Source: Lutjanus erythropterus (Eukaryota > Chordata > Actinopteri > Lutjaniformes > Lutjanidae). From it: a stretch of DNA of 64,000 nt. Shown in pieces: positions 1 through 10,011 of this stretch. A program made the translations under genes and the position numbers. Below the pieces are notes generated by a model that ran no database searches, was not told where the DNA came from, and saw only the letters and a program-made list of their open reading frames with translations. Every line of letters starts with the position of its first letter. Within the stretch, counting starts at the first letter, position 1. The stretch is from contig CM034591.1 of NCBI GenBank assembly GCA_020091685.1, positions 13,670,043-13,734,042 of the forward strand, given 5' to 3'.

Positions 1-400
1 TTTTTTGAAGTGGACCACAAAAAAATTAAATAAAAAATGCAGAGGGCACATGGGACACTGGAGTGACTCAACAAAAGAGCAAACAGCAAAGACCGGCTGG
101 AGAGTTCAGGAGAAACAAGGCAGCACAACAAAGAATTGGCCCAAATGAGGGAATCCAAAAAACAAGGCAGGAACACGTGGAAAAACACTGGGAGACACTG
201 GGGAGTAGACGGAGACAACCTGACGACTGAAAGAGGGAAACTGACTTAATACACAAAGGACGAAACAAGGGGCAGGTGACACTCGTCAGGCAGCAAAGAG
301 GTGGGAAAACAGACAGGAAATGAAACCAGAGCTGAACTTCAAAATATAACAGGAAATTACAAACAAACCAAAAAAAAACCCCAAAACATGACAATTTTAC
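1..400 (-). repeat. dispersed repeat fragment, probably retrotransposon-derived, runs off the left edge
   Basis: On the minus strand this starts with a GTCATGTTTTGG-type word and a T-rich tract. It continues with phrases such as TTTCCTGT, CACCTGCCCCTTG and GTGTATTAAGTCAG, whose style I associate with untranslated or terminal parts of teleost retroelements. An open frame crosses it on the minus strand but is lost in the adjoining (AT)n tract. No protein domain is visible. The family was not identified, and the left boundary lies outside the window. Confidence 0.4.
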
Positions 401-450
401 TGTTTCATGTTTGCTCACAGCTGTATAGGAGTTGTGAAAAGGTGAAATAT

Positions 451-452
<2 letters not shown>

Positions 453-505
<53 letters not shown>
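453..505. repeat. (AT)n microsatellite, about 26 units
   Basis: Uninterrupted alternating AT over about 53 bp. It is self-complementary and could extrude a cruciform. It creates the run of Ile-Tyr codons in the minus-strand open frame that crosses it, so that frame is an artefact. Confidence 0.97.
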
Positions 506-506
<1 letters not shown>

Positions 507-507
<1 letters not shown>

Positions 508-2290
508 CAGAAAAGAGTTTAAGGAAATGTGCCAAATTGAAATACTGGTTTCTTAGACAACAAAGCATGTTCTCCTTTAAAATTTCAATTCCGGTCCAGT
601 TTTTGTTTGTCTATTTCATGTTTACTGGAGTTAAAATTGAGGCCGAATGTTTGCCAAATGAGAGATAATCAATCATCTTTTACAGAGTAGATGTTTATGA
701 TGATTAAACTGAGTAATGTGTTACTGGAGTCTGGCAGGCAGTAATCCTGCTCCAGAATGTGTATTTTCAGAGGAGTGGGCTTTTGTTTTCAGGATAACAG
801 GCTTATCTTTACATTGGCAGACTACTGAAAGTTCAAAACAACTGGCAAACTTTCAGTGTAGGACTGAATGTCGCTTGTTAATCTTCAATTATAATGTTGC
901 ACTCATCTTGTGCTCCTGTTCAGTGTCCCTGCAGCCTGCAGGAAACCTGCCCGAGCTTCAAGTCAGGTGAGAGATCGCACATTAAAGGGGGATTCAACCT
1001 ACAATTCATAAGAAAAAGCTTTTATGTAACAAAACAACAGAGGACATTTATTGTGAAGAGTCTGTAGGAAACAAAGCATCCGCAGTGTTACAGCAGCTCG
1101 ATTTAAGACAAGCATGTCATGTTGGGCTAAAAGTAGTTAGGCGACACTATAACCAAGAATCAGCCCCTTCAGGAAGCTGCGATTGCAACAATTCATGCAA
1201 ATTCAACCAATCCCTGTGACTTCTGTGCGACCTTAAACTCAATTTGCAATTTTTCTACAAATTTGACCAATCATCACTGCTTCTTGGGAATTCTACCAAT
1301 CATAACATTCCCCAGTACAAACATTTGTATGTCTCAATGAAGCGACTTAATTATATATACAGTATTTTTTATTTTATTTTATCACAGGTACTGAAAAGAA
1401 CACATTTGTCATTGTTACTGACATTTATCGATGCTCTGTGTGCTTTTATTTTCTAATTCTCTGCTGTTTTGACTGAGTTTGAGCTCCAAAAAGTTTTTGC
1501 TTGTTTGGGGGATACCTGCTGCGCACCCCTTCATTAACAAATAAAGCATATTTTTGAAGTAGTTTTTGTAATCCTGAGCCTTTTTGGCAAGGTTACTTAG
1601 AAAAACCAGAATAGAGTGCAGTTTTGTTCTCCCCTGGACAAGTTGCCTTTGATTTTAAAGAATTATACACAAAATATTGTAACTTTCTTTTGCAAGTTTT
1701 TTAAAGAAGCTGTTGTGAAACCAGGCAGCAATCCTAAAAACAGCCTGCAAAATCCTGGAGAGGCTGAAGAATAAACAGCCAGTGCTGCTGTTATGCAGAG
1801 GACATTGGACAACAGAGAGGACGCATGCATGAGATGCAGCTCTGTGTCTTACCTGTGTCATAGGAGGAGTGAGTTGCAAAGATCTGTCTGCAGGATTTAT
1901 TATCATAACAATCCCTGCACTGAAGTGAGTTTGTGATTCCAAGTTTCAGAGAGCATGAATATGAAACAGTGCATTAGTAAATCGGTATGCAGATAACTGG
2001 ATCGCAGAGAGAGTGCTGCAAGGTCAAGATGTTTTTCCCATGATCTCGAGCTACTAGAAGTAATCTGAAGATAGCTGGTGGAAAGCACATCACTTACTTG
2101 GCATGGTATCTGTAGGAGGGTCAAAGAAGGTCTCATATCTGACATTATGCAAAGTGTAAAGAATAAATATCTCCACATAAACAAGAATAATTCTCCCCCT
2201 GTAGCATTGTGCATTACTACTGATGTGTTACCAGTTTGCAGTGCAAGACAGATTGGCCTAGCGAGACAATGTCTCACCACATGATCAATA
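507..2290. other. no gene recognised; mixed single-copy sequence
   Basis: Open frames are all under 130 codons with no recognisable motif. Around 1185-1310 a degenerate direct repeat of a 'CAAATT..ACCAATC' phrase occurs two or three times, which suggests an old repeat. An AATAAA at about 1540 has no gene upstream that I can support. A possible 32-bp micro-exon at about 935-966 (CTGCAG acceptor, GTGAGA donor) is too short to judge. Confidence 0.5.
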
Positions 2291-3392
2291 TCTATCTCTG
2301 TCTCCCAGTTAAATGAAAAAAAGACAATCTTCTGCTAATGTATCTCCTTTATTACTCGTATTTATCACCAAGTGAGATGAGAAAGAGAAAAGGAGGGCGG
2401 GTGGCGGCAGCAGCTCGGGGTGTTGAATATGAACATAGTGAGTCACACATAACAGCCTGTCAGCTACAAACAGGGCAACCGAGTTTTCTCCCACCATATG
2501 TGGAAGTGTGGTTCTGTATGAATATGGTAAAACGCGCCAGATCCTCATCTCCTCCATCTTTGTATCGGCAGCGTGAATCCCGCTTCAGGAGTTTCGTGTT
2601 CCCCTACAGCCTTCCTCGACTGCCGCTTTAATTTTTGATGAATCTTGTAATAGCTAGAGCAGAATATATTGAGAAAGTGGCCTTTGTGCGCGCGGCGACA
2701 GGCGTGTTGGAGGGAGGGCGGCACCATATGTTGCAAAGTGGAGATGAAATTGGCTTTGTCTAAAATGGAGAGGAAGCTGGAGTGTGTGCCGGAGTCCTGG
2801 AGGGAAAAAGACGAAGAGGAAGAAGGTAAAAAAAAAAAAAAAACCTCCCCCCTCATTTCCTCATCACCTCCAACAAAGCAAGGTATTAAAGAAACACCTG
2901 TGGTTTGAGCAATGAAAGATCCAGAGCTTTCCCCCTCCTCTTCCTCCTCCTCTTCCTCTCATCATAGACTCCATTCCTCTTTCACCCCCCCTGCTGCTGC
3001 ATCCCTTTCTGGCCTGGGGCATAATCTCTTCCCCAGACAAAAAAAACAAAACAAAAAAAAACGAAAGGAAGAGATGCTGACATGTAATAAAGCAGGACTG
3101 ATTCTGTTCGGGGCTGAGGCTAGCCGCGGCTGCTGCTTGAGCTGCTGCCGGTTTCCGGCTTTTGGGAAGCAGAATGGAGAGAAAAAGAGAAAGAGAGGGA
3201 GAGGGAGAGAGGCTGGGTATTTCTACTGCAGAAAGATGAGATTACTTACTAACAGATGCCTGCTAATGAAGTGTTGACAGGCAGGGTGAAGGGCCAAGCA
3301 AAGCTACTGTATGGGAAATGATGGAAAGAGGAGAGGAAAAAAATGGATGGTGAAAAGACTGATGAAGGCAACGGAGGAGTGGGTATACTCTA
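2291..3392. other. no gene recognised; purine/pyrimidine-skewed DNA
   Basis: Contains a poly-A run (about 2828-2843), a TCC-rich pyrimidine tract (about 2928-2961) and a GA-rich purine tract (about 3178-3212). The open frames here (2338-2631, 2669-2908, 2912-3277) are rich in Lys, Arg and Ser because of these tracts, show no domain, and overlap open frames on the other strand. Confidence 0.5.
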
Positions 3393-4498
3393 CACTCTGA
3401 GAAGTAAGGGTTCCAGCATGGTTCTCACTGAATGGTTGGGGTTATACCCACAACTATTTGCTTCTAAAGAACCATTTTTGAAGGAAGGGTTCGTCAAGCA
3501 TTCCTAAGGGTTCCACTGAGAACTATTTTCATGTAAAGAACCCTTTTTGGAAGAAAGAGTTCTTCGAGGATTGGGGGCCGGGGGGCAGAGCCGGAGTTTC
3601 TGGAGGGATCACCCCGAGTCATGTCGGATTCTGCTCTGATCTGACATACTTTACTTCATGAAAACAGACAGAGGTACACAAAGGAGAGGCAAGACTGGAG
3701 GGAAACAATCGGAGTTCCTTGGGTGCGGAGCGGAGTTAGAGGCTGAACTGAACACAGACGCACGCCCTCAGTGTCGCCCTGGAGATCGGATGTCTCGTCC
3801 GCTCGTCCCTCCCTAACGTTCTCATCTCATTTTTATTAGTTGACAAAAAGCCTTAGTATGTTTCATCAGCGTTTTTGTCATCATACTAAATTACTTTTTC
3901 TTTCATTGTCTATGCCTGTGGGTTGTAGGTGAAACCATTATCTAAAAGGGCATCATTTTGAGGTGTTTTCTGGATGAAACGTTTGGAATACACAAAGGTT
4001 CTTGAGAAGAACCACCTTGTCGTGTTATAGATGAAATCTTTGGAATATGAAAGGGTCTTTGGTAGAACCCCACTGGGTGGTTTCTAGGCGAAACCCTTGG
4101 ATTATTAAAGGATTCTCGGTAGAAGCCCCTGGGCACATTCTAGATGAAACCCAGGGAATAAAAAAGGGTTCTCACTCGAACCCCTTTGGTGAATTCTCGA
4201 TGAACCCCTTTTAATATAATAGGGTGGGTTCTAGATGAAACCCTTTGAAGATGGAAAGGTTCTGGATAGAATCCCCAGAGAGGGTTCTGCCTGGAACCAC
4301 TGCACCATAGAGGGGTTCTGGGTGTAGTTCTGGGTGGAACCTTTCACAGATGGTTTTAGGTACAGCCACCTATGTTTGGTTCTAGATAGAACCACCTGAA
4401 AAGGGATCCAGGTCGAACTACAGTGTTCGACCAAATAGGGTTGTCCTGTCGGGGCAGGCTAAAAACCCTACATGGTTCTGGTTAGCACCTTCATTTCT

Positions 4499-4505
<7 letters not shown>
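3393..4505 (+). mobile_element. TIR element with hairpin-unit tandem array, copy 1
   Basis: Starts with CACTCTGAGAAGTAAGGGTT and ends with a diverged inverted copy (the reverse complement begins CACACTTAGAAATGAAGG). A TA dinucleotide precedes it; the right flank has become a (TG)n microsatellite. The body from about 3925 is a degenerate tandem array of ~60-bp units with 'GGGTTCT..AGAACCC' and 'AACCCTT..AAGGGTT' arms. No transposase is visible, so it would have been mobilised in trans. This copy alone has about 350 bp of unrelated GC-rich DNA between its left end and the array. Confidence 0.8.
3573..3925. other. non-array DNA inside element copy 1
   Basis: Between 'TTCTTCGAGGATTG' and the first array unit lies sequence with no GGGTTCT/AGAACCC pattern, GC-rich with several CpGs, then an AT-rich tail. 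The other three copies go from the equivalent GATTG point into array-like DNA within about 50-150 bp. It is probably a later insertion, or cargo in this copy. I saw no clear target duplication and no coding potential. Confidence 0.5.

Positions 4506-4533
<28 letters not shown>
4501..4533. repeat. (GT)n microsatellite
   Basis: Perfect GT repeat directly abutting the right end of the upstream element. It may have grown out of the terminal GTGTG. Confidence 0.95.
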
Positions 4534-4534
<1 letters not shown>

Positions 4535-6019
4535 CTATCTTAAGCCTCTGTTCTCCAACCTCAGAACTTGTGCTGTGCTCCGTCACCAGGGGAACAGATA
4601 GCTTTTAGCAGGCTACCCCGAGGTGGAAAACACTGTTCAGCCTCTCTCTCCTCCTCCCAGTTAGTCCCTCTTTCCTGCTCCCTCCACGTTTCATCTCTCT
4701 CCTTCGAAGCATTTTGTTTTCCTTTGGTATCCCTGTGACACTTCTTTTTCTTTTTTTTTTTTTTCCGAGGCAGGTTTGAATTGAAATAAATTTATTTCTT
4801 CTCTCTTCTCATGCTGCTGCCGCTATGGACATAAACCTTCTCTATCCAGAGCAGTCAGTGCTGTCATTGAAACATATTACCTCTGTTTCCTGCTCTCCTC
4901 ACACAGGTGGTGTCGTATTTTCAAGGCTGTGTAGATGAATAACAGGGATCATTTCACGTTGACATTTTTTTTTCTCTTTTTTTTATGAAAACTTATCAGC
5001 TTTGTTTACCATTTCCATTGTTCCCTCCCTGCGTGCAGATCTGAGCCGGATGGCAAACATCGGAGACAGACTCGGTGGGTGATGAAACACAAGGACACAC
5101 ACGGTGGGGAGGTGGGGAGTTGGGACGGTGTGGGGTCTGGCGAGCTGTAGTCTGACAGAACAGGTGAAAGAGTTTTTTTTTTTTTTATGAAAAAGGATGG
5201 AGGCGCTGGAGAAAGGTAGCTGGCAGGAAATTCAGCACGGGGACTTAAAGAAAGGGGGGGGGTGCTATCAGCTCCCTGGACCTGCACATTTTGACAAAGA
5301 GCAGCTACTTTCAAAGTTTTATAGCTTCCACCTACCTGCCCAGCTTGCTCACCTTCCTTACATACTGTAGGCCCATCAGAGGAAGCTGATGGAGGTCGTC
5401 TCTAACGCCGTCCCCCTCTGCTTCCTTTGTTCTCGGGAAATGAGCACTGAAGATCTGATGCCTCCTCCTCTGTTAGCGAACGAATGTACCGAGCAACAGC
5501 AATTTCCTTGAGCAGGCTTCGCCTCCTGCTGCTCCAGATTACAGCTCATTAGTAGTAGCTGCAGAGAGACAGCCCACACCAAGCCTCCCCTCTGATTCCC
5601 ACATTGTTTCCTGTGATTCTGGAGCGGCGTGCCACGGTGACAAAAATGGTGGAGGTGGTGGTTATGAAGGTTAGGCGGTTGGAGAGGAGACAAAGACGGC
5701 AGCGAGGCGCTTGTTCGCAGTTTGTCAGCTGCTGATGAACATGTGAAGAAGTAATTTTGGGGAGTGGAGTGGCGCCGAACTGAGAGAAAAGCTACAGAGT
5801 TGGTAAGAAATATGAGAGACAATGTATGTCATGATGGACGACCCCATGTTGTGTTGATGGACTGAGGTTTAAGTGACCTTCACGTAGCTGTCAAGGCAGA
5901 AATACAGTATAATTTGGGGAAAGAGCAACGGTGAGTATTGTGTCTCTACTTCTGCTTTCATACCAACGACTGTGGCTGGAGGCTTTGTTTTTGGGTTGTC
6001 CATCCATCAGTTCATCCAT
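4534..6019. other. no gene recognised; single-copy-like sequence with T-rich tracts
   Basis: Pyrimidine-rich to about 4760, then mixed. The 148-codon minus-strand frame at 5376-5822 is Ser, His and Pro rich with no domain and no start or splice context. I do not support it as a gene. Confidence 0.45.
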
Positions 6020-6124
6020 CCCATTTTTGTGAACACAATGCTGTGATGGTATTTCTTTAAATTTGGCACAAATGTCCACTTGAACTCACTTTGAATTGTT
6101 TAGATTGTGGAGGTCAAAGGTCAC

Positions 6125-6137
6125 GGTCACTGTGACC
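6125..6137. promoter_or_regulatory. perfect palindromic estrogen-response-element-like site
   Basis: GGTCACTGTGACC matches the GGTCAnnnTGACC consensus for estrogen-receptor dimers exactly. It sits in a repeat unit. The match is seen directly; binding is inference. Confidence 0.45.
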
Positions 6138-6246
6138 TCATGTCCATCCCATTCTCAGAAACAGCTGGAGGGTATTTCGTCACATTTGGCACAAATGTCC
6201 CATTGGACTCAAGATGAACTGATAAAAGTTTGGAGGGCAAGGTAAA

Positions 6247-6259
6247 GGTCACTGTGACC
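6247..6259. promoter_or_regulatory. perfect palindromic estrogen-response-element-like site
   Basis: Second GGTCACTGTGACC, in the next repeat unit 122 bp downstream. The AGGTCA half-site is preceded by AA, as in many nuclear-receptor half-sites. Confidence 0.45.
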
Positions 6260-6385
6260 TCACGTCTTTCCCATTTTTCAGAATGCAAAACATCAAGATT
6301 GTTTCAAATGAATCACTTCCAACTTGGCACAAACATTCACTTGGACTCAGTTTGAACTGTTTGCATTTTGGAGGTCAGAGGTCAT

Positions 6386-6398
6386 AGTCACTGTGACC
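6386..6398. promoter_or_regulatory. one-mismatch palindromic response-element-like site
   Basis: AGTCACTGTGACC differs from the palindrome at the first base only. The flank also carries AGGTCA direct half-sites at about 6372-6384. Confidence 0.35.
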
Positions 6399-6790
6399 TC
6401 ATGTCCGTCCCATTCTCATGAATGCGATATCTGAATAACGCCTTGATGGAGTTTCTTCAAATCTGGCACAAATGTCCTGTTGGACTCATGGATAAACAAT
6501 TTATAGGACATGTCCATCCTATTTCTGTAAATGTGATATCTCAGGAGCAAATTTCTTTAAATTTAGAAAGATGAACTGAGAAGAACTTGGAGGTCAAAGC
6601 TCAAGGTCGCTTTAACCTCACAGAATATTTTGGCCATAACTCAAAAAGTCTTCTGCTAATTCTGACAAAATTTCACACACATATCAAATATTGAATAAAA
6701 TGATGCGGTGATGACATTTTTTTATCTGAAAGGTCAAAGGTCAACTTCACTGTGACATCATAATGTTCGACAAAAAACAATTGAAGCTCT

Positions 6791-8855
6791 CTGTCAGAGA
6801 TGTTTCATACTGGAACATGTCTACATTGATAACTTACATTTAGCCACAAAACACATTTAATACCTTTTATTAAATTCCTTCAAAGCTTTCACTGCTTATA
6901 TTATATTAATCTGAAGAGACATGGATGTAAACTGCTGCTTGACTGGTTTGAGGGTGCACACAACCACCAGGCAGTAATTGTAGTTTTGACTTACAACGAC
7001 ACCACTTCCTAGAAAAAATACTGAAGGTTATGAGGAGGTCATGGCGGTCATGTACACGGCCAGCAGCTTTATTCCTTTGTTTGCATGAATAGGCTACAGT
7101 TTGTGGGCTGCTTTGGCAGTTGAGCTCTTGTACATCTGCTTAAGTCTGTCTTTTGTCTTCCGTTTGCGAGGGTAGAACACGTTGAGAGTGCTTCTCTCAA
7201 ACTGTCAGCTGTGCCAGGCAGCGCGTGGTAATTGCCATTGAACTGCTTTGTGTTTCTGCGCATTCACACTCATTATCTGCTCTTCTCTTCCTTCCTGTTC
7301 CAGAAGACCGGTGAAACTCAAGCACATCGCTCCACAAAGTTCCAGTCTCCTCCAGTATCCTTGGAAGAAAAGTTTTGGCAAAGTTGCAAAAGGAAACAGA
7401 TGCCAGATGTGTGCTCTGTCTGTTGAGTCTCTTCAACTAAACCCCATTCTCTGCTTTTGTTTTGCTGTTTTCTGAAAAAAACAAAAAAAACAATGCGCAC
7501 ATAGAGTTGTAGATTTACATATACAGTAAATCATAATAATGATTGAAAGGAATTGAAAGCTATATATAACATTTCTGCATTAAAATGTCTAACAATGAGT
7601 AGACAGATATTGCAGATTTTGTTGAGTTGTGTAGTCGCATCATCTAAAACAATGGTCAAACCCAGAAAAAGCCCTGATTTATTCAAGGGAGCAGTATGTT
7701 TCACACAAGCATCTAGCTGCTATGACCTCCGGAAAAAGACACGTTTATGTCAGACATGTCAGAGAGTGAGGAAGGGAGTCAGCAAACATGAGTAAACACA
7801 ACTCAAATCAAACTTTACTTGCATCACCTTGTCCATGAACATAATTTCTGCCTGAGTAATGTGAGATAGATTTTTTTTTATCTGCAATGGTGTTTAACAA
7901 TGAAGAAAACAACTCCCATGATCCAAGGCTACTTCAGATGCCATCGAGCTACATCTTTTGTTGTTGTGTTAATGCGAGAGAGACTCTTAGCGGCACAATA
8001 TCATGCATTTAAATATGTGCTGGTAATTCATTTAACCATGTGACCAGATGTGGGCGTAGGTCATGATGAAATGAGCTAGAGTTCAGTATTTTCTCTCCAT
8101 AAAGTAAAGGGAATATATGCCCGTGAGTACTACATACATTGATTTATTGTACATTAATGACGGTTGATAAATTTATCCTTTTTGAGTTGTTCCGACAAAG
8201 ATTTGAATATGTTTTGGCAGAACTAGTATCTTGTTTGTTCACGGTACGCTGTTTAGTTAGCAGCATCCTGGCAGGTTGGCAAGTCATGCGCTTGGGTTCA
8301 CTTTAAACTGAACTGATGTTACTCACCTGGAAACACAGTGCTGTATTGTTTTAATGTTTTTGCATTTGTGTTATCTGACAATACAGAAATGTCCCAGAGA
8401 ATGTATTTCTAAATGTATACTTAACTACAGAGTACCTCGGGAAGAAAATAACCGCACAGACAAACAATTATAATCACTTTTTGTTTATATATATTTTAGT
8501 TTGAAAAAGAAGGATCAATGAGACATAAAAAAAAAAAAATCTAGAAAAACAAAGAAACTGAGTAAAACTTAAACTTATTCAAGCCTCACGTCTTTACTGG
8601 ATCCACTATATTAGCAATCTGTCTAGTCTGATAAAGGAGCAGAATAATATGTAGCTGGAAAAGCAAAGAGAAATTAAGCAGCCACCGTTTACCCTATCTG
8701 ATATTAATTCCATTCACCGTCTTATATCAAAGAGAATACCAGCAAACAGTACAAACACTGGTTTGGTTTTGCAGCACAGCAAAGCAACACGACAGCAGCT
8801 GAAACTTCTCGGATGCAAAACAAAAATCGACCACTCAGATCGGGTCAGTTTCAGT
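6791..8855. other. no gene recognised; single-copy-like sequence
   Basis: AT-rich in many places, with poly-A runs at about 7478-7492 and 8528-8540. Apart from the exon-like interval at 7304-7426, I see no coding signal, RNA gene or repeat array. Confidence 0.45.
7304..7426 (+). other. exon-like interval: strong acceptor then 40-codon frame to stop
   Basis: A long pyrimidine tract ending TTCCTGTTCCAG precedes an open frame in phase 0 that reads KTGETQAHRSTKFQS..., includes EEKFWQSCKRKQMPDVCSVC and ends in TGA. A second frame through the same DNA also stays open to 7475, which weakens the case. I recognise no protein family and found no upstream partner exon. It could be a terminal exon, part of a non-coding transcript, or chance. 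Confidence 0.2.
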
Positions 8856-8955
8856 TTACATCTTCTGCATCTCCTCGAGGGGTAGGCCTCCGTCCGTGCA
8901 CGCTTGGATGATTTGCATCCACTCCATCCTCTCCATCCACCGGGGCCCCTTCAGA
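8856..8955 (-). other. exon-like interval: possible terminal coding exon
   Basis: On the minus strand, TGGCTTATTCAG forms an acceptor at 8956-8957. From there one frame reads LKGPRWMERMEWMQIIQ, then ACTDGGLPLEEMQKM and a TAA stop (8856-8858). The composition (amphipathic, Trp, Met and Glu rich) is more protein-like than most frames here, somewhat like the last helix of a PH-type domain, but I cannot place it in a family. Its upstream exons would lie to the right, opposite in direction to the candidate at 15060. Both can be real only if two genes interleave. Confidence 0.3.
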
Positions 8956-10011
8956 CTGAATAAGCCAGGATGATAACAATCTTGTGGGCAGTGGGGGAGA
9001 GATGGAGGAAAAAAAAACAAAAAGACGGTCAGAATGCCCCGTCCTCCGCCCACAAACACAGCTATGAGCCATGCTGCAGCAGCATTGTACACTGCTGCTC
9101 GCCTTCCACTATCCATATCCCAACATGACCTGTGACCCTGCAGTCATCCTGACAGACGGAGCCTCTGACAGCTTATCCCCTGAACTCATTCTGCCTCCAT
9201 GAACACTGGAGCATGAAGCATGCGATACGTCAGAACTGAGATGCCGAGATTCTCAGTGTCAACAGACATCAAACCAAACTAAGCCTTAATTACATTACAG
9301 TGACTTGGATTGTTTTCTTTTACAGTAGACTCAGCTGTCCCCTGTATCCTTAATAAGCACAAACTTTGATCGAATATCTATACTGTATGCACATAATAAG
9401 AAAACAAATACATTATTTGAAGTATAGAGGGTGCTGCATGACACACACTTTGATTCTGGTGGTGAAACGCAGAAATAAATCCTCAGGGTGTGTGACTTCA
9501 ATTTCTCTCCATGTCCACACAGACCCGGGCCGATGAAATATGCTGCTTGTGTCTCTGCACTGTGGGTCATACTCAGCTGCTGTTAAAGGATGAATTTTTT
9601 TTTTCCCCTCTCCTTCCTCTTCTTTGTTTGGCTCTCCACTCAGGCTAGGCTGACCACTCCTTCAGCATACGACCGCAGCGCAGTTGACCCTGAAACAGCG
9701 AGCCTCACCTCAGACCAGCTCGGGGGTCAACCCATTTTCAACCTGAGCTGTGCAGACTGCCTAATGCTGCTGCTCATGAACCAAAACAATCCCACTTAAA
9801 ATCTCTTCTTTTACAGTTGGGAAAACTTGTGCAACTACTGTTTGCACAAGGTCAGATAATAAAAATCTGAACTGAAGACCCTCAGGAGGGAGCGGCGTCA
9901 ATCTTAAGAAGCTTTTTCGACGGCAGGCCTTCGCTCTCTGTCAGGTTTTCAATTTTTTGACTGGTAATGCGGTTTGAAAACATATAAGCCCTGTACCAGT
10001 GCTCGGTTCCA
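8956..10011. other. no other gene recognised in this stretch
   Basis: Apart from the open frame at 9590-9799, I see only mixed sequence and no repeat array. Confidence 0.4.
9590..9799 (+). other. 69-codon open frame: signal-peptide-like start or acceptor-bounded exon
   Basis: Two readings exist. As an ORF, ATG in an AAGG context starts a hydrophobic MNFFFPLSFLFFVWLSTQA followed by a 50-residue polar part with one CADC pair, like a small secreted peptide. As an exon, the same pyrimidine run is an excellent splice acceptor (CTCCACTCAG at 9634-9643), and the frame from 9644 runs 51 codons to TAA. A polypyrimidine tract read in frame gives Phe and Leu by default, so the signal peptide may be an illusion. 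No family recognised. Confidence 0.25.

Larger units (their letters stand above)
6030..6780 (-). repeat. tandem nuclear-receptor-palindrome repeat, 4-5 units
   Basis: Repeating units of roughly 130-140 bp carry 'TTTGGCACAAATGTCC', 'GGAGGTCAAAGGTCA' and 'CACTGTGACCTCA' phrases in order. Three units contain the palindrome GGTCACTGTGACC or a one-mismatch form (6125-6137, 6247-6259, 6386-6398). The last unit ends in 'AAAGGTCAACTTCACTGTGACATCATAATG', written here in two parts: AAAGGTCAACTTC and ACTGTGACATCATAATG. That end matches, as reverse complement, the repeats near 22.05 and 27.86 kb, so this is a dispersed family whose unit is amplified here. Confidence 0.8.

Noticed and set aside
68-568. 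166-codon minus-strand frame
   Set aside because: Crosses the (AT)n tract (Ile-Tyr run) and a dispersed repeat; not a gene.
5376-5822. 148-codon minus-strand frame
   Set aside because: Low-complexity Ser/His/Pro composition, no splice or start context and no recognisable domain.
6030-6780. Satellite centromere or telomere repeat
   Set aside because: Only 4-5 diverged units, and related single copies occur at 22 and 27.9 kb, so it is a dispersed family with local amplification.
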